Below are positions 1 through 6,606 of a stretch of 10,681 nucleotides of DNA, piece by piece (positions within the stretch are counted from its first letter, which is position 1; each line of letters starts with the position of its first letter). The notes beneath the pieces are model-generated. The model was not told the DNA's origin. It was given only the letters and a program-made list of their open reading frames with translations, and ran no database searches. The position numbers were made by a program, and so were the translations under genes. The DNA comes from Gammaproteobacteria bacterium (GTDB lineage: Bacteria > Pseudomonadota > Gammaproteobacteria > Pseudomonadales > JAUIKI01). The DNA is taken from positions 1 through 10,681 of the forward strand of contig JAUIKI010000027.1 of NCBI GenBank assembly GCA_030430875.1. Reading direction: 5' to 3'.

Positions 1-474
1 TGGAATTTTGGCGACGAGCGATTTGCACGAAGAATTGCAAGACATATTGTGAAGGCTAGACAAGAAGTTGACATTTTATCAACAAAGCAATTAGCAGATA
101 TTGTGAGGGAAGCTGTTCCTTTTTATGAGAAAAACAAACATCCTGCAACGCGAGTGTTTCAAGCAACTCGAATTTTTATTAATCATGAGCTGGATGATTT
201 GGTTATTTTTTTAGAGAAGGTAATTGATTTATTAAAGATTGGTGGGCGCTTAGTTATCATCAGTTTTCATTCACTTGAGGATCGATTGGTGAAACGTTTT
301 ATGGTCAAAGAAAGCCGTGGAAAAAAATTACCTAAAAATATTCCTATCATCATTGATGAGCCTAAACTTCGATTGGCTGTTATTGGTAAAGCAATTAAAC
401 CTTGTCAGCAAGAGGTCGATCAAAATGTTCGAGCACGCAGTGGGATTATGCGAATTGCTGAGCGAATAGCATGA
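1..474 (+). CDS. rsmH: 16S rRNA (cytosine(1402)-N(4))-methyltransferase RsmH, 3' part
   Basis: RsmH (older name MraW) uses S-adenosylmethionine to methylate N4 of C1402 in 16S rRNA in the cytoplasm. The reading frame is open from base 1, so the gene is cut by the left edge. The 157 visible residues are the C-terminal half of a family usually a little over 300 aa. Visible hallmarks, numbered within the fragment, are FGDERFARRIA (3-13), KHPATR (46-51), the strongly conserved GGRLVIISFHSLEDR block (81-95), and the C-terminal NVRARSG...RIAER (142-155). The N-terminal SAM-binding motifs are outside the window. A GTG at 49 is in frame but is an internal codon, because conserved family sequence precedes it. 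RsmH normally stands just upstream of ftsL in dcw clusters, as here. The stop is one base before the first possible ftsL start. Confidence 0.97.
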   Translation, partial: WNFGDERFARRIARHIVKARQEVDILSTKQLADIVREAVPFYEKNKHPATRVFQATRIFINHELDDLVIFLEKVIDLLKIGGRLVIISFHSLEDRLVKRFMVKESRGKKLPKNIPIIIDEPKLRLAVIGKAIKPCQQEVDQNVRARSGIMRIAERIA

Positions 475-477
475 AAT

Positions 478-482
478 GGTGA
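478..482 (+). promoter_or_regulatory. Ribosome binding site deciding the ftsL start
   Basis: GGTGA, a match to the anti-Shine-Dalgarno core, lies five bases before the ATG at 488. The earlier in-frame ATG at 476 has only a weak GAG about 13 bases upstream. This favours 488 as the real start. Confidence 0.6.
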
Positions 483-487
483 ATAAT

Positions 488-805
488 ATGAAATCACAAT
501 CTCAACAAATAAACCATGAAGTTGGAATGCCTTTTAGTAGTGCTTTTCTCGTGGTATTACTGGCGATCTTAGTTTTTATTTCTGCCGTGAGTATTGTCTA
601 TTCAACCCATGTGAGTCGTATGTTGATTAACGAATTGCAAGAGTTACAAAAATCTCGAGATGACTTTCAAATAAAATGGGGACGATTATTGTTGGAACAA
701 AGTGCTTGGGCAGCACCCAATCGAATTGAGCAAGTTGTTTCCCAAGATCTTGGTATGAAGGTGCCAGAAACTGAAGATACTCAGATGATTGTAATTGAAA
801 AATGA
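488..805 (+). CDS. ftsL: Cell division protein FtsL
   Basis: FtsL is a small bitopic membrane protein that pairs with FtsB and FtsQ in the divisome and helps activate FtsWI septal synthesis. From the ATG at 488 it is 105 aa (E. coli FtsL is 121). It shows a short cytoplasmic tail (1-16), one transmembrane helix (about 17-38, FLVVLLAILVFISAVSIVY), a periplasmic coiled-coil-prone stretch (about 41-70), and the family C-terminal motif LLLEQSAW..PNRIEQ...LGM (67-90). The ATG at 476 would add four residues (MVNN), but 488 has the better Shine-Dalgarno sequence. Its place between rsmH and ftsI is the classic one for ftsL, a gene often missed because its sequence is poorly conserved. Its stop overlaps the ftsI start as ATGA. 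Confidence 0.93.
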   Translation: MKSQSQQINHEVGMPFSSAFLVVLLAILVFISAVSIVYSTHVSRMLINELQELQKSRDDFQIKWGRLLLEQSAWAAPNRIEQVVSQDLGMKVPETEDTQMIVIEK

Positions 806-2562
806 AACGAAATTTATATAGCACTCAACATGAGCCATCAACATGGCGACACCAATTTACTATCATTGGTCTGCTGATTGCTGCATTAGTTGTGGCTTAT
901 AGCGTTGTTAGGCTGCAAATTTTTGATCAGGCTTTTTTGCAAGATCAAGGAGATGCTAGAGCGTTACGTCATCAAGTGATTAATGCACATCGAGGTATCA
1001 TTACTGACCGAAATGGTGAGCCGCTTGCTGTGAGTACACCCGTTTTATCAATTTGGTCTAATCCAAAAGAATTGATTAAAGCTAAACAGCAATTACCAAT
1101 ACTTGCCAAGCTTATGCATATTGATTTGAGCGTGTTGAAAGCAAAGCTTAAAAAAAGTTCTCATCGAGAGTTTATGTACTTGCGTCGACAGATGATTCCA
1201 GAAGAAGCAAATAAAATTTTGCAAGAAAAGATTCCAGGGATTTATTCGATTGAAGAATATCGGCGTTATTACCCGTCAAGTGAAGTTGTATCACATCTCA
1301 TCGGATTTACTGATATTGACGATAAAGGCCAAGAGGGTTTAGAGCTTGCCTATGATGAAGAGTTAAGGGGAGTGCCAGGGACAAAACTTGTGATGAAAGA
1401 TCGGCATGGACGTGTTATTAAATCTTTACAAGTTTTAAAAAATGCCAAAGAAGGTAATCCGCTTAGCTTGAGTATCGATTTACGAATTCAATATTTAGCT
1501 TATCGAGAGCTCAAAGCAGCGATTAAAGAGTCAAATGCTCAATCAGCCTCCGCAGTTATATTGGATGCACAAACCGGTGAAATACTCGCGATGGTGAATC
1601 AGCCTTCATATAATCCGAATGATCGCAGTCAAATTTCTACAGGCGCTATGCGTAACCGAGCATTAACAGATGTGTTTGAGCCTGGTTCTACAATTAAGCC
1701 ATTCACAGTGCTTGCTGCATTAAGTACAGGTGACTGGGCGCCTGAGACTATGGTGAATACGAATCCAGGGCATATCGTAATTAGTGGTCACAAAATCAGT
1801 GATCATCGTAATTATGGAGTTATTGATATTTCTCATGTGATATCTAAATCTAGTAATGTTGGTGCAACAAAGCTCGCACTTTCAATGGAGCCAGAAACAT
1901 TGTGGGAAACATTGAATGCTGTTGGTTTTGGGCGTGAGCTTGGCATCGATTTTCCTGGTGAGTCAATTGGTATTTTGCCTGTTCGGACTCGTCGATGGCG
2001 TCCAATTGAATTAGCAACATTATCGTATGGTTATGGGTTGGCAGCAAATACACTACAGTTAGCTAGGGCTTACACCATTTTTGCTGATCCTGGTAAGTTG
2101 GTTAATGTGTCATTGTTTCGCTTAAAGCCTAGTGAAGTCACTAAAGTTAATATTGATAAAGCACAAGGAATAGATCCAGAAAAAATTTTATTGGTTCGTG
2201 ATATGTTAGAAAAAGTAGTCCAGCCAGGTGGAACTGGCACTAGAGCAGCAATTCCTGGTTATCGTGTTGCTGGAAAAACTGGAACAGTGCGCATGTCAGG
2301 ACCTAATGGTTATATAGAAGATAAATATATGGCAATTTTCGCCGGATTTGTTCCGGCAAGTCAGCCGAGATTGGTTGGAGCAGTGATTGTTCGTGACCCT
2401 GAAGGGAAATATTATGGTGGTGAGGTTGCTGCACCTATTTTTTCAAAAATCATGGCAGGAGCTTTGCGTGTTTTAGATATTCCGCCAGATGAAATTGAAA
2501 AAAATAATTTACATTTAATTCCGTCAGTCACTGAAAATATAAATGATTCAGCAAATTTATAA
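802..2562 (+). CDS. ftsI: Peptidoglycan D,D-transpeptidase FtsI (PBP3)
   Basis: FtsI is the septum-specific class B penicillin-binding protein that cross-links peptidoglycan made by FtsW. At 586 aa it is almost the E. coli length (588). Domains: cytoplasmic tail (1-18), one membrane anchor (about 19-39), a periplasmic pedestal domain with RGIITDRNG (64-72) and EEYRRYYP (151-158), and a C-terminal transpeptidase domain (about 230-555). All three active-site motifs are intact: SxxK as S296-T-I-K299 in EPGSTIKP, SxN as S350-S-N352, and KTG as K492-T-G494. The start overlaps the ftsL stop in ATGA and has no clear Shine-Dalgarno sequence, so initiation probably relies on coupling to ftsL translation. 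FtsI is the target of aztreonam-type beta-lactams in relatives. PBP2/MrdA is excluded by the gene context and overall similarity. Confidence 0.98.
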   Translation: MKRNLYSTQHEPSTWRHQFTIIGLLIAALVVAYSVVRLQIFDQAFLQDQGDARALRHQVINAHRGIITDRNGEPLAVSTPVLSIWSNPKELIKAKQQLPILAKLMHIDLSVLKAKLKKSSHREFMYLRRQMIPEEANKILQEKIPGIYSIEEYRRYYPSSEVVSHLIGFTDIDDKGQEGLELAYDEELRGVPGTKLVMKDRHGRVIKSLQVLKNAKEGNPLSLSIDLRIQYLAYRELKAAIKESNAQSASAVILDAQTGEILAMVNQPSYNPNDRSQISTGAMRNRALTDVFEPGSTIKPFTVLAALSTGDWAPETMVNTNPGHIVISGHKISDHRNYGVIDISHVISKSSNVGATKLALSMEPETLWETLNAVGFGRELGIDFPGESIGILPVRTRRWRPIELATLSYGYGLAANTLQLARAYTIFADPGKLVNVSLFRLKPSEVTKVNIDKAQGIDPEKILLVRDMLEKVVQPGGTGTRAAIPGYRVAGKTGTVRMSGPNGYIEDKYMAIFAGFVPASQPRLVGAVIVRDPEGKYYGGEVAAPIFSKIMAGALRVLDIPPDEIEKNNLHLIPSVTENINDSANL

Positions 2563-2571
2563 TAGTAATGA
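2560..2571 (+). other. Four tandem in-frame stop codons ending ftsI
   Basis: Read in the ftsI frame, the bases are TAA TAG TAA TGA. The third and fourth stops overlap the murE ATG at 2568-2570. The real stop is the first; the others would prevent readthrough. This is directly visible and may be chance in A+T-rich DNA. Confidence 0.9.
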
Positions 2572-4121
2572 AAACTTTGGGAAAAATTTTTGAAAAATTA
2601 TCAGAAAGCTCAGAGATTATGATAAATTCACAATATTCGGTTGAAAAAACGGCCGATGTTTTAGATATGCATTTAGATAGTCGACTGTTAGCAGCGGGTG
2701 ATGTTTTTTGTGCGCTTCCTGGAAAACTTCAGCATGGTATTGATTTTGCTGAACAAGCGATGGATAAAAAAATTATTGCTATATTGGCAAATGATGATGA
2801 AAAAACCCGTGAGTTTGTTCGAACTGATTTGCAGAATAATATCCCTGTTATTCAAGTGAAAAATTTTTCTGAAAATGTTGCAAGTTTTGCTGAGTGGTTT
2901 TTTGACTATCCAGCAAAATCAGTTGAGGTTATTGGTGTTACTGGTACAAATGGTAAAACATCGGTAACGCAATTTATTGCAAATATTTTGAATGCATTAG
3001 GGCGTGATTGTGGCGTGATTGGAACGTTAGGATATGGATTTTCACATGACTGCTTGTCTCATGCATCATACCAATCGCCGACGACGCCTGATGCAATTAA
3101 TGTGCAACGAATCTTTTCAAAACTGGTTGATGGCATTAGTTTTCCAGGAAAAAAAGCATCGATAGTTGCAATGGAAGTTTCATCGCATGCGTTGGATCAA
3201 GAGCGATTGAGCACTGTGGTATTTAACCAAGCTATTTTTACTAACATTTCCCGCGATCATCTAGACTACCATCATTCATTTGATGCATATTTAACAGCAA
3301 AAACTAAATTATTCACATCAAAAGACTTAGCTGTAGCAGTGATTAACGTTGATGATGATCATGCTGACTCATTTCAAAATATTTTGGGAGACAATGTCAC
3401 GTGTTATACCTATAGCACATATCAATCTACTGCAGATGTTTATGCAAAGAATATTACATTTTCTGAGACAGGAATATTGGCGGATATAGTGACCCCTTGG
3501 GGGGAGTTTGTTTTATCGACAACACTGCTGGGTAGATTTAATTTAAGTAATCTGTTGGCAGCGGTGACAAGTGTCTCTGCAAAAGGTCATGATATAAAGT
3601 TAATAGAGAAATCGCTGACAATGTTAACCAGCTTGCCTGGTCGTATGCAGTCAATCAGTGCGCCAAATTATCCAACAATTATTATTGATTATGCACATAC
3701 ACCTCATGCACTTGAATCTGCATTGGCTGCAGCAAAGGAACATTGCCAAGGAAAAATTTGGTGTGTTTTTGGTTGTGGAGGCAGTCGAGATATAGGAAAG
3801 CGTGCTTTGATGGGTGAGGTTGCTGAAAAGTATGCCGATTTCTTAGTGGTAACTGATGATAATCCACGCTTTGAGTCATCTTCAGTAATCATTGATAACA
3901 TTTTAAAAGGCATTAAAAATCCGTCACTAGTGCATGTTGAGTCTGATCGAGAATTAGCAATTGCCTATGCAATTAACTCAGCTAACGTGACTGATTTAGT
4001 GTTAGTTGCTGGAAAGGGGCATGAGAATTATCAGGAGATCAATGGAGAGCAATATCCATTCAGTGATCAAGTAATTGTTGAGTCAGTAATGGCCGCAATA
4101 AATCCAGGGCAGTCATTATGA
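2568..4121 (+). CDS. murE: UDP-MurNAc-L-Ala-D-Glu:meso-DAP ligase MurE
   Basis: MurE is the cytoplasmic ATP-dependent ligase that adds the third peptide residue. Its 517 aa slightly exceed E. coli MurE (495). Seen in order: the uridine-binding N-terminal domain with LDSRLLAAGDVF (36-47), the ATP loop GVTGTNGKT (123-131), SPTTPD (170-175), EVSSHALDQ (203-211), SRDHLDYH (228-235), a likely carbamylated lysine K245 in YLTAKTKLF, and CGGSRDIGKR (403-412). The substrate-selecting motif D431-N-P-R434, with R407, G482 and E486 at positions expected to contact diaminopimelate, indicates meso-DAP rather than lysine. Oddities are about six extra residues before AMEVSSH (around 188-197) and S406 where E. 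coli has Asp. There is no good Shine-Dalgarno sequence, so coupling to ftsI is likely. Starting at M18 would leave an unusually short N-terminus, so 2568 is preferred. Confidence 0.97.
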   Translation: MKTLGKIFEKLSESSEIMINSQYSVEKTADVLDMHLDSRLLAAGDVFCALPGKLQHGIDFAEQAMDKKIIAILANDDEKTREFVRTDLQNNIPVIQVKNFSENVASFAEWFFDYPAKSVEVIGVTGTNGKTSVTQFIANILNALGRDCGVIGTLGYGFSHDCLSHASYQSPTTPDAINVQRIFSKLVDGISFPGKKASIVAMEVSSHALDQERLSTVVFNQAIFTNISRDHLDYHHSFDAYLTAKTKLFTSKDLAVAVINVDDDHADSFQNILGDNVTCYTYSTYQSTADVYAKNITFSETGILADIVTPWGEFVLSTTLLGRFNLSNLLAAVTSVSAKGHDIKLIEKSLTMLTSLPGRMQSISAPNYPTIIIDYAHTPHALESALAAAKEHCQGKIWCVFGCGGSRDIGKRALMGEVAEKYADFLVVTDDNPRFESSSVIIDNILKGIKNPSLVHVESDRELAIAYAINSANVTDLVLVAGKGHENYQEINGEQYPFSDQVIVESVMAAINPGQSL

Positions 4122-5500
4122 TAAAAACATTACGACTTTCTGATCTTGCAATGGATTTGTCGGCGACGCTAAAAAATGGTGATGCAGTGTTTAATCATGT
4201 TTCAATTGATAGCAGAACAATAGCAGCTAATGATTTGTTTGTTGCAATAGTGGGAGTTAATTATGATGGGCATAGATTTGTTAGTTATGCGGAAAAAAAT
4301 CAGGCAAGTGCTTTAATTGTCGAGCGAGATGTTGAGACTCATTTGCCTTATTTGTTAGTTGACAATACTACAAATGCACTCGGAAAACTTGGAAAAATTA
4401 ATCGCGATGCGTTTGAGGGAAAGATTGTTGCAATTACTGGCAGTAGTGGAAAGACATCAGTTAAAGAAATGTTAGCGAGTGTGTTGAATGCGGAACATAA
4501 TGTTTATGTTACGAAAAAAAATCAAAATAATGAGATTGGTGTGCCGTTGGCATTGCTTGATTTAACGAATGAATATGATGTGGCTATTTTGGAACTTGGA
4601 GCGAGAAAGCGTGGAGATATTCGCTACCTTGTTGATTTCGTTTGTCCAAATGCAGCATTAATTACTAATGTTAGCAGTGCGCATCTAGAAACATTTGGTT
4701 CAACTCAAGGAATTGCAGAAACAAAAGGTGAAATTATTGACGGTGTTGTCCCTTCTGGGCATGTGTTTATCAATGCTGATGATGACTTTGCAGAAGATTG
4801 GATGAATCGAGCCTTGAGGTATTCAGTAACACAGTTTAGCCAAAAAAATGCTCAAGCAGATTTTTTTGCGAGCAATCTCAATGTTGATTCTACTGGTTGC
4901 TATACATTCACGATGCATCACCATGAAGATATGATTGATGTATATTTACCCTTGCCAGGTATTCATAATGTGATGAATGCATTAGCTGTTGCAAGTATTG
5001 CTAGTCACCTTGGTGTGCCATTAGAAAAAATTCAAAGTGGATTAAAAATATGTGGGGGAGTTTCTGGTCGCCTCAATGTTTTACATTTATCAAAAAATAT
5101 CACGTTAATTGATGATACTTATAATGCTAACCCTGCATCAACAAAAGCGGCAATTGATGTTTTATCACAGGCTGATGGAGAAAAGTGGTTGGTCTTTGGT
5201 GATATGGGTGAACTAGGAGAAAAATCTGATATTTTTCATTCTGAAATAGGCTCTTATGCAAAACAACAAAATGTTGATGCAATCTTTGCTGTTGGTGAGC
5301 ATGCTGCATCTGCTGTGAGATCATTTGGTGAAGAGAATTCACGTCATTTTTCATCAAAAACTAGTTTGATGGAAGCAATTTATACAAAATGTTTAGAGCA
5401 AGATAGAGAGGGTTATGCCGTCACGCTATTAATCAAGGCGTCACGTTTTATGCATTTCGAAGACATTGTTAATCATCTTAAAGGACTAAAGGAATGTTAA
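4118..5500 (+). CDS. murF: UDP-MurNAc-tripeptide:D-Ala-D-Ala ligase MurF
   Basis: MurF attaches the D-Ala-D-Ala dipeptide, completing the UDP-MurNAc-pentapeptide in the cytoplasm. Its length of 460 aa is close to the E. coli enzyme (452). Visible are the N-terminal domain with SIDSRTI..NDLFVA (29-43), the ATP loop TGSSGKTSVKEM (107-118), NQNNEIGVPL (135-144), ELGARKRGDI (159-168), GIHNVMNALA (281-290), GRLNV (317-321), the C-terminal-domain signature DDTYNANPAS (332-341), and VFGDMGELG (359-367). The start overlaps the murE stop as ATGA, with AGGG eight bases upstream. Near the C-terminus it has KASR (440-443), where E. coli and many others have KGSR. The dipeptide-ligase identity is clear from the TGSSGKT loop and the YNANP motif, which separate it from MurC, MurD and MurE. 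Confidence 0.97.
   Translation: MIKTLRLSDLAMDLSATLKNGDAVFNHVSIDSRTIAANDLFVAIVGVNYDGHRFVSYAEKNQASALIVERDVETHLPYLLVDNTTNALGKLGKINRDAFEGKIVAITGSSGKTSVKEMLASVLNAEHNVYVTKKNQNNEIGVPLALLDLTNEYDVAILELGARKRGDIRYLVDFVCPNAALITNVSSAHLETFGSTQGIAETKGEIIDGVVPSGHVFINADDDFAEDWMNRALRYSVTQFSQKNAQADFFASNLNVDSTGCYTFTMHHHEDMIDVYLPLPGIHNVMNALAVASIASHLGVPLEKIQSGLKICGGVSGRLNVLHLSKNITLIDDTYNANPASTKAAIDVLSQADGEKWLVFGDMGELGEKSDIFHSEIGSYAKQQNVDAIFAVGEHAASAVRSFGEENSRHFSSKTSLMEAIYTKCLEQDREGYAVTLLIKASRFMHFEDIVNHLKGLKEC
5481..5485 (+). promoter_or_regulatory. Ribosome binding site of mraY
   Basis: AAGGA lies eight bases before the mraY ATG at 5494, inside the last codons of murF. It supports this start even though the gene overlaps murF by seven bases. 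Confidence 0.6.
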
Positions 5501-6576
5501 CCTGGCTTGCTGATTACTACAGTCATTCATACGGTTGGCTCAATGCATTCCAGTATTTAACTCTGCGAGGAATATTGAGTGTACTAACTGCATTGACTAT
5601 TTCTCTGTTTCTTGGGCCTGTTTTTATAAGACGTTTGGGTAAGAAACAAATTGGTCAGGTTGTGCGTGATGATGGTCCTCAAAGCCATTTAATCAAATCT
5701 GGAACGCCGACTATGGGCGGATTGCTGATTCTTGCCTCTATTTTATTTGCAACACTTTTATGGGGCGATTTATCAAACCACTATTTGTGGATTGTTTTGA
5801 TTGTCACTGTTGGATTTGGGTTGATTGGATGGCTAGATGATTACTTGAAAATTTCTCGAAAAAATTCTAAGGGATTGCCTGCACGTTGGAAATATTTTTT
5901 ACAGTCAGTTCTCGGTTCAGGCACTGCAATGATTTTATTTTATTATGCAAGCACACCTGCCGAAACTCAGTATATTCTGCCGTTTTTTAAAGATGTCGTT
6001 ATCAGCCTTGGCTGGGGCTATATTTTGCTAACCTATTGCGTAATTGTTGGTGCTAGCAATGCTGTTAATTTGACGGATGGACTAGATGGTTTAGCAATCA
6101 TGCCTGCGGTGATGGTTGCAGGAGGGCTGGGTGTTTTTGCTTATTTATCAGGTCACATGCAATTCTCATCTTACCTGTTAATTCCTTATATTGCTGATGC
6201 AGGTGAATTAATTATATTTTGTAGCGCCATCATGGGTGCTGGTCTTGGATTTTTGTGGTTTAACACCTATCCAGCGCAGATTTTTATGGGTGATGTTGGT
6301 GCATTAGCATTGGGCGCAGCGTTAGGGACGCTTGCTGTCATTGTAAGACAAGAGTTAGTGCTATTTATTATGGGTGGTGTTTTTGTGGTTGAGACAGTCT
6401 CAGTAATGATGCAAGTGACATCATTTAAATTGACGGGTAATCGCGTCTTTCGAATGGCGCCGATTCATCATCATTTTGAATTAAAAGGTTGGCCAGAGCC
6501 TCATGTGATTGTACGGTTTTGGATCATGTCATTGATGTTGGTTTTGATTGGCTTGGCTACGTTAAAAATACGCTAA
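5494..6576 (+). CDS. mraY: Phospho-N-acetylmuramoyl-pentapeptide-transferase MraY
   Basis: MraY is the integral inner-membrane enzyme that moves phospho-MurNAc-pentapeptide from UDP to undecaprenyl phosphate, forming lipid I. Its 360 aa equal the E. coli length. The sequence is mostly hydrophobic, with about ten transmembrane helices (roughly from residue 24 to 357). Catalytic and Mg-binding features are all present: D115 and D116 in WLDDYLK, NLTDGLDGL (192-200), D267 in IFMGDVGA, and the cytoplasmic histidine motif MAPIHHHFE (321-329). The C-terminal stretch LKGWPEPHVIVRFW (330-343) is nearly E. coli-like. It overlaps the murF stop by seven bases. After its stop comes the longest non-coding gap of the window, 18-30 bases. 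WecA-type enzymes are excluded by the HHH motif, the length and the context. Confidence 0.98.
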   Translation: MLTWLADYYSHSYGWLNAFQYLTLRGILSVLTALTISLFLGPVFIRRLGKKQIGQVVRDDGPQSHLIKSGTPTMGGLLILASILFATLLWGDLSNHYLWIVLIVTVGFGLIGWLDDYLKISRKNSKGLPARWKYFLQSVLGSGTAMILFYYASTPAETQYILPFFKDVVISLGWGYILLTYCVIVGASNAVNLTDGLDGLAIMPAVMVAGGLGVFAYLSGHMQFSSYLLIPYIADAGELIIFCSAIMGAGLGFLWFNTYPAQIFMGDVGALALGAALGTLAVIVRQELVLFIMGGVFVVETVSVMMQVTSFKLTGNRVFRMAPIHHHFELKGWPEPHVIVRFWIMSLMLVLIGLATLKIR

Positions 6577-6592
6577 AAATAGGAATTATATT

Positions 6593-6598
6593 AGGTGA
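6593..6598 (+). promoter_or_regulatory. Ribosome binding site deciding the murD start
   Basis: AGGTGA, a full match to the AGGTGA part of the AGGAGGTGA consensus, lies eight bases before the ATG at 6607. An alternative GTG start at 6595 is part of this very site, and has AGGA at 6581-6584, ten bases upstream. The ATG is the better supported start. Confidence 0.65.
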
Positions 6599-6606
6599 AT
6601 GCATTA

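Noticed and set aside
49..474. GTG at 49 as the start of a short complete protein.
   Set aside because: The frame is open to base 1 and encodes conserved RsmH sequence before the GTG, so the gene is cut by the window edge.
627..824. Minus-strand open frame of 65 codons across the end of ftsL and the start of ftsI.
   Set aside because: It is antisense to two recognised genes, resembles no family I know, and has no ribosome binding site I could support. It is a shadow of the coding strand.
1150..1156. Runs of seven A, here and at 321-327 and in murE and murD, as slippage or programmed frameshift sites.
   Set aside because: All encoded proteins read through in one frame with full-length family matches, and such runs are common in A+T-rich genomes.
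3493..3504. CCCCTTGGGGGG, possible hairpin or terminator stem.
   Set aside because: The two-base loop is too small to form a stable hairpin, no U-run follows, and it is inside murE.
6587..6592. TATATT resembling a -10 box in the mraY-murD gap, a possible internal promoter for murD.
   Set aside because: No acceptable -35 hexamer lies 16-18 bases upstream (that region is A-rich; the nearest TTGGCT is 28 bases away), and TATATT is easily found by chance at this base composition.
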